This document shows, one piece after another, positions 7,853 through 16,515 of a DNA stretch of 64,000 nucleotides. The notes beneath the pieces were generated by a model. It was not told the origin of the DNA. It did not search any database and saw nothing but the letters and a program-made list of their open reading frames with translations. The DNA is from Prolixibacteraceae bacterium (GTDB lineage Bacteria; Bacteroidota; Bacteroidia; Bacteroidales; Prolixibacteraceae). Made by a program: the position numbers and the translations under genes. Positions within the stretch are counted from its first letter, which is position 1, and each line of letters begins with the position of its first letter. The stretch is taken from NCBI GenBank assembly GCA_019459525.1, contig JAIBEY010000072.1, forward strand, positions 62,001 through 126,000, read 5' to 3'.

Positions 7853-9340
7853 ATGAAAAACACAATATTATTCCTGATTATCTTTTGTTTCGGATTTTTC
7901 TGGCAGGCAAATGCCCAGAAAGGAGATTTGAGTTTGAGTTTAAATGAGGTAGTTACCATTGCATCGCAGAAATCGCTCGATGCATTCAGGTACAAAAATA
8001 TGTACCTGGCAAGTTACTGGGAGTTTCGGTATTATAAGGCCGATAAATTGCCAAGCCTGAGCCTGAGCACAACTCCGCTCGATTTCAATCATTACCGTAA
8101 ACGCGAGTATAACTTTCAGACGAACGAAGAAGAATACGTTTTGCGCGATTATTTTAACTCGGATGTGGCCGTTCAGTTAAATCAAAAAATTGGATTGACA
8201 GGTGGTAGCTTATTTTTAAGCTCCGAGCTGGGGATGGTTAAAAACCTGAGTGGCGATCAAAAAACTTCCTATCAGGCAACTCCGGTGAGTATCGGTTATT
8301 CCCAAGCGCTAAACGGGTATAACGAATTGCGGTGGCAATCGAAAATTGAACCGGTAAAATTTGAGAAAGCAAAAAAAGAGTTTGTCCAGTCGCAGGAAAC
8401 CCTGGCGATGAAAAGTACATCGATGTTTTTTGAATTGGTCGATGCACAAATTCAACTAAAAATTGCACAAAATAACATGGCCAATGCCGATACGCTGTAT
8501 AAAATCGGGAAAGGCCGTTTCCAGGTAGGTACAGTTACTCAAGACGAATTGTTAAATCTGGAATTGGGTCAGTTGAATGCGCAACAGGCCTTAAGCAGCG
8601 CCAAACTGGAAGTTCAAAGAGCACAATCGGGGCTAAATTCTTACCTTGTGATGGATAAGGAAACCCAGATTAATTGCCAGGTTCCATCTGTAATTCCGAC
8701 CTTACAAGTTCGGGCTGACGAAGCTTTAGACCTGGCTTTAAAAAATAATCCGGATATTCTGGATCAGGAACAGCAACGGCTTGAACAAGATAAAGCTGTG
8801 GCTCAGGCGAAATCCGAAACAGGGTTAAATACCAGTTTGTATGCCGTTTATGGATTGAACCAATCGGCGGAAAATTTCGATATGGTTTACGATCAACCCG
8901 ATCAAAGTCAGCGGTTACGTTTTGGGGTGAATGTTCCGCTGGTTGACTGGGGGCGACGCAAAGGACGGTTAATGATGGCCGAATCAACGCGCGAAGTAGC
9001 CAATGCCCGCATTCGCCAATCGCGGATTGATTTCGAACAGAATATTTTTCAGTCAGTCATGGAATTTAACCTTCAGGCGGAACAAGTGAGGAATGCGGCA
9101 AAGGCCGACACCGTGGCACAAAAAGGATTTGAAGTTACCTTTCAGCGTTTCCTGATCGGAAAGGTTGATGTTATTAAACTCAATATTGCCAGGAACGACA
9201 GGGAATCGGCGCGTAAATCATATATTACTGCTGTAAAAACGTACTGGAATTACTATTATCGTTTGCGCATGCTCACGCTCTTCGATTTTGTGAAAAAAGA
9301 AAATCTTACTGCCGAATACGATAAAATTATTCATAACTAA
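7853..9340 (+). CDS. TolC-family outer-membrane efflux protein, export operon gene 3
   Basis: This should form the outer-membrane channel of the tripartite exporter. A signal peptide (about residues 1-22, ending NAQ) is followed by two related halves of long amphipathic helices. Repeated motifs include LSLNEVVTIA near the front, TLYKIGKGRFQVGTVTQDELLNLEL in the first half and VTFQRFLIGKVDVIKLNIARND in the second, which are the typical OEP repeat signatures. Its 495 residues fit the family. It lies 87 bp after the permease and only 6 bp before the second adaptor, so the genes are clearly one operon. Confidence 0.88.
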   Translation: MKNTILFLIIFCFGFFWQANAQKGDLSLSLNEVVTIASQKSLDAFRYKNMYLASYWEFRYYKADKLPSLSLSTTPLDFNHYRKREYNFQTNEEEYVLRDYFNSDVAVQLNQKIGLTGGSLFLSSELGMVKNLSGDQKTSYQATPVSIGYSQALNGYNELRWQSKIEPVKFEKAKKEFVQSQETLAMKSTSMFFELVDAQIQLKIAQNNMANADTLYKIGKGRFQVGTVTQDELLNLELGQLNAQQALSSAKLEVQRAQSGLNSYLVMDKETQINCQVPSVIPTLQVRADEALDLALKNNPDILDQEQQRLEQDKAVAQAKSETGLNTSLYAVYGLNQSAENFDMVYDQPDQSQRLRFGVNVPLVDWGRRKGRLMMAESTREVANARIRQSRIDFEQNIFQSVMEFNLQAEQVRNAAKADTVAQKGFEVTFQRFLIGKVDVIKLNIARNDRESARKSYITAVKTYWNYYYRLRMLTLFDFVKKENLTAEYDKIIHN

Positions 9341-9346
9341 CCTGAT

Positions 9347-10603
9347 ATGTTAACGAACAAAAAATACATCGCCGGTATTGCAGTTGTGGCTGTAATCGGA
9401 TTGGTCATTTTTATCCTGCTCCGGATAAAACCCGAGAATGATAAAAATTACAAAGTAAAAAGAGGTAACCTGGAGGTAGTTGTTAATTGTAAAGGTGAAG
9501 TAAAAGGCGAGAAATATACCGAGATCAATCTTCCGGAGGAGGTTCGTGACCAGCAGTTGCGTATTTACCAGCTAAAAATTGTTGATGTAATTCTTGAGGG
9601 AAAATCGGTAAAGAAGGGCGATTATATTGCCAAACTTGACGATAGCCAGATTGCTACTTTAATGCGTAACAATATGCAGGAAAAGGAAAAGTTTGATGCC
9701 GATTTGCGTAACGCGGTACTCGACAGTGCGGTTAATCTTTCAGGAAAAAGAGAGGCAATAAATAATGCGAAACTCGATTTGGAATACCTGAAAATTGATC
9801 TTGAACAATCCAAGTACGAATCGGAAGCTTACCAGCGCAAAACTCAGATGAGATATCAAAAAGCTGAAATTGAGGTGGATAAAATCAGGCGAGACTACCT
9901 TCTCGACCGGAATAGGCTTAAAATACAAGTGGGAAGGTATGAGGAGCGGGTGGCTGAGTTTAAAGACCGCATTGCAAAATACCAGATGGCACTTGCGGCA
10001 ACCACCATTCGGACTCCTGAAGATGGCATAGTGATGTTCGCCAAGGATTGGTCGGGTAAAACCTATGGAAAAGACTCGGATATTAATATTTGGAGACCAT
10101 TAATTGCTACACTTCCTGATATGTCGGTAGCTATTTCGGAAACCTATATCAGGGAGATTGATATAGCGAAAGTTGGAGTTGGCGATAGCGTGAGGATCAC
10201 CATTGATGCACTTCCCGATAAGATCTTCTGGGGGAAGGTGATTAATATTGCAACCATAGGCGAAGATCATAAAGACTTCGATATGAAAGCGTTTAAAGTG
10301 CTGATTCGTTTCGAGCGGTCAGATAAAGACATGAAACCCGGCATGAGCGCCAATAATGATATCATCATTGCATCGTATCAGGATAAACTGTTGCTGCCGA
10401 TGAAAGCGGTATTTGCTAAAAATGGGAAACAGATTGTTTACCTTAAACATGGAGGAAACATCACCGAGCAGGAAATTGAATTGGTGGGAGAGAATGAAGA
10501 GTTTGGCGTTGTCGAAAAAGTAATACAGGAAGGTGATGTGGTTTTACTCTATCAGCCCGATGAGTTTAAAACGACTACTGCAACTGTTGCTGCCAAAGAA
10601 TAG
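9347..10603 (+). CDS. Second periplasmic adaptor (HlyD/MacA-like), export operon gene 4
   Basis: A second membrane-fusion protein of 418 residues with an N-terminal anchor helix (about residues 8-27), split lipoyl domain, a charged helical hairpin (about 95-215) and a C-terminal beta domain. It resembles the adaptor at 4997-6385 in order and length but lacks that protein's Lys/Glu-rich tail. It starts 6 bp after the TolC-like gene and ends before a strong terminator. Two adaptors in one operon suggest a hetero-oligomeric adaptor ring or two alternative assemblies; which of these applies cannot be read from sequence. Confidence 0.84.
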   Translation: MLTNKKYIAGIAVVAVIGLVIFILLRIKPENDKNYKVKRGNLEVVVNCKGEVKGEKYTEINLPEEVRDQQLRIYQLKIVDVILEGKSVKKGDYIAKLDDSQIATLMRNNMQEKEKFDADLRNAVLDSAVNLSGKREAINNAKLDLEYLKIDLEQSKYESEAYQRKTQMRYQKAEIEVDKIRRDYLLDRNRLKIQVGRYEERVAEFKDRIAKYQMALAATTIRTPEDGIVMFAKDWSGKTYGKDSDINIWRPLIATLPDMSVAISETYIREIDIAKVGVGDSVRITIDALPDKIFWGKVINIATIGEDHKDFDMKAFKVLIRFERSDKDMKPGMSANNDIIIASYQDKLLLPMKAVFAKNGKQIVYLKHGGNITEQEIELVGENEEFGVVEKVIQEGDVVLLYQPDEFKTTTATVAAKE

Positions 10604-10625
10604 GCAACAATTGTTTTATAAGCGG

Positions 10626-10675
10626 AAAAGAGAAAGACAGGGTTCATGTGGAGTCCTGTCTTTCTCTTTTTTTTT
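10626..10675. terminator. Bidirectional terminator between the export operon and the GH9 gene
   Basis: AGAGAAAGACAGG (10629-10641) pairs perfectly with CCTGTCTTTCTCT (10655-10667) around a 13-base loop and is followed by nine T residues. The flanking AAA gives T residues on the minus strand, so it can also stop transcription of the convergent glycosidase gene. Confidence 0.9.
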
Positions 10676-10689
10676 ATGTTCTGATTAGT

Positions 10690-12327
10690 TTATTGACTGA
10701 TAAATCCGGCGAGTGCAAATACCAATGCCCCTTGCCAGTTGATTGCAATTTCATTGGTTCGGTAATCTTCTTCTTTATCGAACCAACCGGTAGCCGAATG
10801 TCCGCCACCAACGATATAGCCTGGCCATGGTTCAGTTGCCTGATCAGATCCGGACCGACGGTCGTGTGGGTTCATTGCCGGGTTGATTCCCAGACCGGTA
10901 ACATACGAACGGTTGTAATAATTCCTGCCAAAGATGTGTGCGATGGCATCGAGCGAGGTCGCTGTAAATGCGGGGTCAGGTGCAATCCGGTTGGCTACCT
11001 GGAGATTCAGTACTTGTCGTGCGATCGTTCCATTGCATCCCCAGTAGTATCTTTTTAATGGACGGCCATAAACATCAGCATGAGCATTCTTCACAATTGA
11101 ATTGGCTCCTTCTATGATTTTTTTGCGTATTGCTTCCAGAATTTCGGGATTCTTCCCTGATTTTTTGGATAAGGCATATTGAAACATGCCCAGGTTGGAT
11201 ACGTCGCCCCAGTCCCAATCTTCGTCAATCTCAAAATTCATAGCTTTGGCCTGTGCTTCAAAATCTTTCAGGTATGCTGTGTCTCCCGTGGTTTCCCACA
11301 TTTCGGCTGCAGCCCAAATCCGGTCGTCTTTATCGCCCGACTGGTAGCCTCCGGTTTTAAATTCTCCCTGAACGAACCGCTTCTCTTCAGGATTTTCTTT
11401 CAGGAATTGGTAGCTCAGTTTAGCGGCAGCCAGGCATTTTTGCGAATAGATTTTGTCGTAAGGCTCGAAATGGCGGGCGGCTTGCGCCATCGTTGCTACA
11501 AAATTGGCAACTGCATCAGAGCTCCAATCAGTGAAATACCTTTTTTGCTTATCGTCTTCGGGTTTACAAAAAGGTTCGAAATTTTTCGCGGTTAATTTGT
11601 GCGACACCTTTCCTGAACCATCCGTATAAGGCATGGTCAGCAACCAATCGGTTTCCCATTTCAATTCTTTCAGAAAGTCCGGATAACCTTTGGCCGTTTC
11701 TGGCAAATCGAGCGAAAATTCTTTCAGCTTTTGCCCGAACTGATCCCAGGCCATAAACATCATTCCAACAGTAATGCCTGCATTGGTTACATATTTTCCA
11801 TAATCGCCTGCATCGTGCCAGCCCCCGGTTCCGTTGCGTTTTGCCCCTGGTTTGTTCTGGTAATCTTCAAATCCATCGTCCAGATGACAGGCTTCGTGGG
11901 CAAAATGATGTCCGTTGTGCGAGCCTTCTACAGGAGTTCCGCAGCGCCACAGATAAAATGCCCTCATGCTGGTATAAAATGCTTGGTTATAAGCCCGGTG
12001 AGACACCTCAAACCCTGTAGATTTGATTCCTTCTGCTGTTTCGAGGTAATAGTTGCCCTGTTGGGTTAACCCGGAGAAATCGGCAACTGTAACCATTTGA
12101 TTGACATCTTTCTGGAAAACAGGTTCTGATAATTTGCCATGAAATACGACTTTTTGATCGGAAACCTGTTTGACAACAACCGACTTGGTTTGGCCTGTAA
12201 TGGAGGCCTTTTTCGATTGGTCGGGTAAAAATCCCAGCGAATTTAAATGAATACTTTGGGGTTGTGCGCAGATTGAAATATAACCAAATGTAAAGAACAC
12301 AAATACAAGCAGAAAAGTAGATTTCAT
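10690..12327 (-). CDS. Glycoside hydrolase family 9 endoglucanase-type enzyme
   Basis: This is a secreted inverting beta-glucanase. A signal peptide (about residues 1-21) is followed by an N-terminal Ig-like domain typical of CelD-type GH9 enzymes (about 24-110) and then the (alpha/alpha)6 catalytic domain. The catalytic motifs are clear: GGWHDAGDYGKY at 168-179, with Asp172 and Asp175 as base candidates, HDRRSG at 488-493, and the proton donor Glu526 in TNEIAIN. Length is 545 residues with no carbohydrate-binding module or sorting domain. The next gene upstream on the same strand is the phosphatase, 139 bp away, with a promoter element between, so the gene is probably transcribed alone. Cellulose, lichenan or xyloglucan-type glucans are the likely substrates. 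Confidence 0.9.
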   Translation of the reverse strand: MKSTFLLVFVFFTFGYISICAQPQSIHLNSLGFLPDQSKKASITGQTKSVVVKQVSDQKVVFHGKLSEPVFQKDVNQMVTVADFSGLTQQGNYYLETAEGIKSTGFEVSHRAYNQAFYTSMRAFYLWRCGTPVEGSHNGHHFAHEACHLDDGFEDYQNKPGAKRNGTGGWHDAGDYGKYVTNAGITVGMMFMAWDQFGQKLKEFSLDLPETAKGYPDFLKELKWETDWLLTMPYTDGSGKVSHKLTAKNFEPFCKPEDDKQKRYFTDWSSDAVANFVATMAQAARHFEPYDKIYSQKCLAAAKLSYQFLKENPEEKRFVQGEFKTGGYQSGDKDDRIWAAAEMWETTGDTAYLKDFEAQAKAMNFEIDEDWDWGDVSNLGMFQYALSKKSGKNPEILEAIRKKIIEGANSIVKNAHADVYGRPLKRYYWGCNGTIARQVLNLQVANRIAPDPAFTATSLDAIAHIFGRNYYNRSYVTGLGINPAMNPHDRRSGSDQATEPWPGYIVGGGHSATGWFDKEEDYRTNEIAINWQGALVFALAGFISQ

Positions 12328-12377
12328 ATGGATTAAGTTTTAGTTTAGTAGTTTATTGTAGTATTTACAATATGCGA

Positions 12378-12385
12378 CAAATTTA
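12378..12385 (-). promoter_or_regulatory. Candidate -7 element for the GH9 gene
   Basis: On the minus strand the bases read TAAATTTG, matching TAnnTTTG, 51 bp before the GH9 start codon. No clear -33 box. Confidence 0.35.
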
Positions 12386-12466
12386 AAACATTAGTTTCAA
12401 GATAAATGTGCGTTATCTAAAAAAGATACAAGATTAAAGCCATCTCTTTAGCAGAAGAAAACAGAA

Positions 12467-13690
12467 TTAAACCAATTCCACTGTAACCTTTTTCAGGAAA
12501 CGGCCTTCGAGCAAACGAACGACCCGCTTTACTACTGATTTCCGTATTTCAAGTTCTACAGGTTGGTCCGGATCCTGATGTGCCCAGTTAATTCGGGTGC
12601 CTACTATAATGTGGATAATGTCGTGCTGGGTTAATAGTTTAACTACTTCTTCAGGCGGGCTATCGCCTAAGCGCATATCACTGGTGTAAATTTCAAGTAT
12701 TTCTTCAACTCGTCCCAAGGTCAGTATTCCTTCAGTAACCATTTCAAAACCTTCCATTTTAGCAGCCGGAGGCAATGTTTTTTCCGAAAACCGATGCTGA
12801 ATGTCAATTTCCAGATCCAGTTCGCGCGCAATGATCTCGGCGGTTGTGCCACCACAAATAATCTTTTTCCCAGGGAATTCCTGAATCCGTTTTACGAAAT
12901 CGGCATCTTTAATCTTGTAGAATGGAGGGCCGGTAATCAGCATGAATTCTCTTGGCTGCCTAAAATAAACCACGCCGCAAGTGGCGTCGTCACGAATTTC
13001 GAAAGCATCGTTCATAGCTGCCTGATTCAATATTTTGCGTGCCAGCTTTGTTGCCGATATTTCAGATTCACGGGCGATTTGACTTTCAGCAAATTGGGCA
13101 ATCTGATCGAGTCCCCAGCCTGTAGGGAACCGGGTACTACCTAGTCCTGATTGATTAATTCCATCGGTCATGAAGATGATCCGATCTTCGAGCATTGGAG
13201 TAAATTCCCTGATTCGCAATATTTTTCCGGCATTCTCTTCCCCCCTGATCGGAATCTGGAATTCTTTTGGATCATAAATTTGGCCACGGCGAAAAATGAC
13301 AGATCTTGGATTGTCGTAATTAATAATCCTGACGAGTGAATCTTCTTCAATTTCGATGATCGTGAAGGTGGCATAACTTTCTTTCCCGTCGATACTTTTG
13401 GGCAGGGCGCGCATAAAAATATTCGCTGCAACCTCGGGCTTGGTGTGAAAAGACGTATAATTTAAAGCCATCGATGCGGTGAGTGTAGCCAGAACATTGG
13501 CTTTGACACCATGCCCGATGCCGTCTGAAAGGACTAAAATTGTTCTTCCTTCGGCTTTAATCCGGCGCGTATGAAAAACATCGCCACAAACAACCTGTCC
13601 GTGTCGTTTTAGCTGCTGAACATCAACTTCAATGTGGTAATCGGCCATTGGTATGCTTTTTAGCTCGTTGTTAACTTTCATCATCACCAT
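12467..13690 (-). CDS. SpoIIE-type PP2C serine phosphatase, likely hydrogenase-regulatory
   Basis: Residues about 18-245 form a SpoIIE/PP2C domain. The metal-binding patterns are visible: CGDVF near 35, VLSDGIGHG near 53-61 and FMTDGIN near 172, plus DDATCGVV near 238. A C-terminal domain of about 160 residues (from FMLITGPP to the end) is not one I can name. Such phosphatases remove phosphate from serine on anti-anti-sigma-like proteins in partner-switching pathways, and this long form is known to me from [FeFe]-hydrogenase gene clusters. The gene overlaps the PAS sensor upstream by 20 bp, so the two are translated together. The matching RsbW-like ATPases are encoded about 7 kb away in the hydrogenase operon. 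Confidence 0.82.
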   Translation of the reverse strand: MVMMKVNNELKSIPMADYHIEVDVQQLKRHGQVVCGDVFHTRRIKAEGRTILVLSDGIGHGVKANVLATLTASMALNYTSFHTKPEVAANIFMRALPKSIDGKESYATFTIIEIEEDSLVRIINYDNPRSVIFRRGQIYDPKEFQIPIRGEENAGKILRIREFTPMLEDRIIFMTDGINQSGLGSTRFPTGWGLDQIAQFAESQIARESEISATKLARKILNQAAMNDAFEIRDDATCGVVYFRQPREFMLITGPPFYKIKDADFVKRIQEFPGKKIICGGTTAEIIARELDLEIDIQHRFSEKTLPPAAKMEGFEMVTEGILTLGRVEEILEIYTSDMRLGDSPPEEVVKLLTQHDIIHIIVGTRINWAHQDPDQPVELEIRKSVVKRVVRLLEGRFLKKVTVELV

Positions 13691-14600
13691 ATTGGTACGA
13701 TTCTATAATGGAGTTCAACAATTCTTCTGTTAACGATGCATTATCGCCAAGCAAGAAAGCTATTTTTTGTACGGTTTCCAGATTTTGTTTGTTTACCCGT
13801 TGCGCCCGGCTGATGATTTCTTCGCGAACCAGGGATGGTGCAGACATATCGCGCAGTAATGCCCCGACAACGCGGTGTTTATAAATGGTTATTACAGAAA
13901 TATGAAGCAGTTTATTCTGTATTTTTAAATCGCGTTCCATCAAATTTTCGCCGGACATTAAGGTTGAAGAGAACATTTTAAAGATCACATCGGGAACCAG
14001 TTCTTTCAGATCAGCTCCATGCAGCCCTGGTATTGTTTCGTAGAGTTCCTCAATTTCGGATCCGAAAAGTTTGGCAAATCCTTCGTTCGAATCAATTACT
14101 TTAAATTCACTGTCGATGATAATGATGCCTGCCCTGATTTTGTGCATCATGGCCGAAGCAATTACCGTGGCTTCCCGCGCTTTTTCCAGTTTACGCTCAG
14201 CCTTTTTCCTTTCCGTAATATCGAAAATGGAACCCACAATGCCCATGATTTCACCCATGTTGTTTCGAATGACCGCTTTGTTGAATACGACATCGTGCAG
14301 AACTCCGGAAACATCACGGAATTTGGCTTCATAATTTTGGTCGCCCGGACTATCAAATAACTCCTGATCGCGCTTGGCGTAGATTTCTGCAATTTCGTAT
14401 GGCTGGACATCAAAAACCGTCTTCCCAATTATTTGAGACTTAGGTAACCCAAGCAGCTTTTCCTGAGCCAGGTTGCATGCTTTGTAAATTCCTTGGGTAT
14501 CCCGGTAGAAAATTGGAATTGGTAAGGCATCAATGATTTTCTGATGCAATTCCGGATCGTCAATAAACTCCTGATTGAATGATTTTTCCTCGTAGATCAT
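13671..14600 (-). CDS. Two-PAS-domain sensor protein paired with the SpoIIE phosphatase
   Basis: A soluble 309-residue protein with no kinase, cyclase or DNA-binding domain. PAS1 covers about residues 18-130 (DALPIPIFYRDTQGIYKACN, then the PAC-like IMGIVGSIFDITERKKAE). PAS2 covers about 150-255 (IRAGIIIIDSEFKVIDSNEGFAKLFG). A helical tail follows (VNKQNLETVQKIAFLLGDNAS). In Firmicutes I recall this PAS-plus-tail arrangement fused to the C-terminus of the HsfB-type iron-sulfur protein. Here HsfB is encoded separately at 21991-23367, so this may be its detached sensor half. It overlaps the phosphatase gene downstream by 20 bp. The ligand is unknown; heme, flavin or a redox cofactor are possible. 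Confidence 0.8.
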   Translation of the reverse strand: MIYEEKSFNQEFIDDPELHQKIIDALPIPIFYRDTQGIYKACNLAQEKLLGLPKSQIIGKTVFDVQPYEIAEIYAKRDQELFDSPGDQNYEAKFRDVSGVLHDVVFNKAVIRNNMGEIMGIVGSIFDITERKKAERKLEKAREATVIASAMMHKIRAGIIIIDSEFKVIDSNEGFAKLFGSEIEELYETIPGLHGADLKELVPDVIFKMFSSTLMSGENLMERDLKIQNKLLHISVITIYKHRVVGALLRDMSAPSLVREEIISRAQRVNKQNLETVQKIAFLLGDNASLTEELLNSIIESYQYGDDES

Positions 14601-14968
14601 AGCTTTTAAATTTCGAAATTAATTTACGAAACCATTTGTAAATATTCCAGAAAAAAGTTGGAAAATTTATATTTGGTTGAGGTTTATTTGCACTGATAAG
14701 TGGATTGGAGCTTAAGTCGTTGCTTTTGGTGTTAAATATCAGCATGGAGGCGACATTTCCAGCGATTTATTGAATGGTGCCTCATTATCGATTGGATGAC
14801 TATAATAGGTCTCCAATCATTTTCGGTAACTCAACTAAATGAATGAATTTCGATTTTTGGGATTCAATATCATGCATTCTAATTTGTTGTATTTTTATTT
14901 AGAATCATCCTCTATAAATGTTAAAAATACAAGCTAAATCGATTTTTTTTATTATGTAAGCACTAAAA

Positions 14969-14982
14969 CTGGAAATTTCCAG
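14969..14982. promoter_or_regulatory. Perfect 14-bp palindrome, candidate operator
   Basis: CTGGAAATTTCCAG is its own reverse complement. It ends 10 bp before the -7 element at 14993, so a bound protein would block or contact polymerase there. Related half-sites occur near 14646 and 15118. Confidence 0.45.
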
Positions 14983-14992
14983 AAAATAGTAT

Positions 14993-15000
14993 TACTTTTG
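14993..15000 (+). promoter_or_regulatory. Candidate -7 element for the 15.3-21 kb operon
   Basis: TACTTTTG matches TAnnTTTG and sits directly after the palindrome. If used, it gives an untranslated leader of about 300 bases. A weaker alternative is TATTTTG at 15221-15227 with TTTG at 15195-15198. Confidence 0.35.
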
Positions 15001-15256
15001 AAATTGGAAATATACCCTTTAAATAAATGCTGTTTGTATTTATGTGTTGGTAGCATCTGAAAATCAGGTTTTATTTGTTGCTTTTTAAAATATAAGTGCT
15101 TTTATTTGTTGGGAAATACCAGAAAAACAATAGAATATAGTTTAGAAATTCTAAAATTGGTTCTAATTAATTCTCAATTGGATTTGCGTGTTTTTTTGAT
15201 GTAAAGAATCCCAAATTCATTATTTTGATAAATAGTAGTGGTGACTTATGAGAATT

Positions 15257-15290
15257 TTATTAACACTGATTTTGAATGTTATTAACATTG
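15257..15290. repeat. Direct repeat TTATTAACAYTG, 22-bp period
   Basis: TTATTAACACTG (15257-15268) and TTATTAACATTG (15279-15290) differ at one base and start 22 bp apart, about two helical turns. They end 22 bp before the GTG start of the next gene, so they may bind a regulator or shape the 5' leader. Confidence 0.45.
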
Positions 15291-15312
15291 GGTGTAAATT
15301 AACATAGAAATT

Positions 15313-16515
15313 GTGAAAAAAAAAGCAATAGTTTACCTTCTTGCTATAGTCCTTGGAATCCATAGCCTATATGGAATTGGAACGAGTGTTCAGGACGATG
15401 AAAACTCTATTGTTATAGGAACTTCTTTCTACATAGCCAAAGGAGAAGATGTAAATATCTCGGTAAACCTCGAAATTGAAGATAATGTGATTTTCCAAAA
15501 CTTTGGAAGATTATTTTTCAGCAGCTCTTTTGATAGTCAAATTACTTTGCCATCAGGCGACCTTGTTTCGAGCGAATTTATTTTTAACGGATCGAATGAC
15601 TATGAATTATTCATTACCGGCGAAAAACTTCTTATTGGGAAACTGACGATGAATGCGCAGGGTGCAACCGTTTCTCTTAATGGGAATTTAGTTGTTAAGG
15701 ATAGTTTGAATCTGGAATCTGGAATCATTAAAGTTAATGAAGAAAGCCAGTTGCTCGTTGAGAATTCTGCCGTCGATGCAATTAAATTTAATAACAGCCC
15801 GATTAATCAGGGATATGTTGAAGGTTTTTTGACACGTACTGTTTTAGCTGGTAAAAACTATATTTTTCCACTCGGTGATGCCGGTGGTTATCATCCCTTC
15901 TCGATTGATAAGGCTGACAATCCTGATGTTATAAGCGTTGCTTTTGATTCTACAGTGCCCGATGATTGTAATACTTACAATCCGAATCCTGTACGGATGA
16001 TTGAAAACCTGATAGGGTGGCGGGTTGAATCGGAATCCGTGGACCGGAATCACTTTTTTGCGGGTTTATCTATTTATAACTCTACACTGGCAGATAAGAT
16101 TTCTCAACTGGAGATCTATTATTTGTCTGATTTAGACTTTAACGGTTCAATAACCGCAAGCAGCCGAAAAATGCTTAAAAGTGCGACTGATGCCGATTTT
16201 ATTATGACATCAGAAATGAAATCATACGGTTTATATGCTTTCAGTCAGGTGTTTGGTAAGGATTTGATTAATTTTATTTATGTAGGAGCTGATAATCAGA
16301 CGAAATTTGAAGTGCCCAGTTCCGGCGATTTTTCGAATATTCGCTTAAATGTTTACAATCGGTTAGGTGGTCTTGTGTTTAAGGGAGACCATTATGGTAG
16401 TGAGTTTGATGCCCGTGATTATCCAGATGGTACCTATTTTTACGAATTAACCCTGGAGAAAGACAACAAGAGATCCTTTATTCGAAATTTCATCGAGATT
16501 AAACATGAAAAATAG
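15313..16515 (+). CDS. Secreted protein with gliding-motility-type C-terminal (CHU_C) domain
   Basis: The frame opens with GTG at 15313 followed by a basic-hydrophobic signal peptide (KKKAIVYLLAIVLGIHSLYG), which decides the start. Residues about 30-310 are Asp, Ser and Asn rich beta-strand material with no domain I recognise. The last about 80 residues match the CHU_C/gliding-motility C-terminal pattern: IRLNVYNRLGGLVFKGDHYG, then YPDGTYFYELTL. In Bacteroidota that domain is associated with type IX secretion substrates of the B sorting type. The next gene, a PorP/SprF-like protein, overlaps it by 11 bp; such pairs are commonly a substrate and its dedicated outer-membrane anchor. Confidence 0.82.
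   Translation: MKKKAIVYLLAIVLGIHSLYGIGTSVQDDENSIVIGTSFYIAKGEDVNISVNLEIEDNVIFQNFGRLFFSSSFDSQITLPSGDLVSSEFIFNGSNDYELFITGEKLLIGKLTMNAQGATVSLNGNLVVKDSLNLESGIIKVNEESQLLVENSAVDAIKFNNSPINQGYVEGFLTRTVLAGKNYIFPLGDAGGYHPFSIDKADNPDVISVAFDSTVPDDCNTYNPNPVRMIENLIGWRVESESVDRNHFFAGLSIYNSTLADKISQLEIYYLSDLDFNGSITASSRKMLKSATDADFIMTSEMKSYGLYAFSQVFGKDLINFIYVGADNQTKFEVPSSGDFSNIRLNVYNRLGGLVFKGDHYGSEFDARDYPDGTYFYELTLEKDNKRSFIRNFIEIKHEK

Larger units (their letters stand above)
14601..15312. other. Long AT-rich intergenic region before the type IX secretion-type cluster
   Basis: No coding sequence is visible in these 712 bp. The region has a perfect palindrome CTGGAAATTTCCAG (14969-14982), a candidate -7 element (14993-15000), three copies of CCAGAAAA (near 14646, 14979 and 15118) and a 12-bp near-identical direct repeat, TTATTAACAYTG, at 15257-15268 and 15279-15290. 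Together these suggest a heavily regulated promoter region for the downstream gene with the GTG start. Confidence 0.6.
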
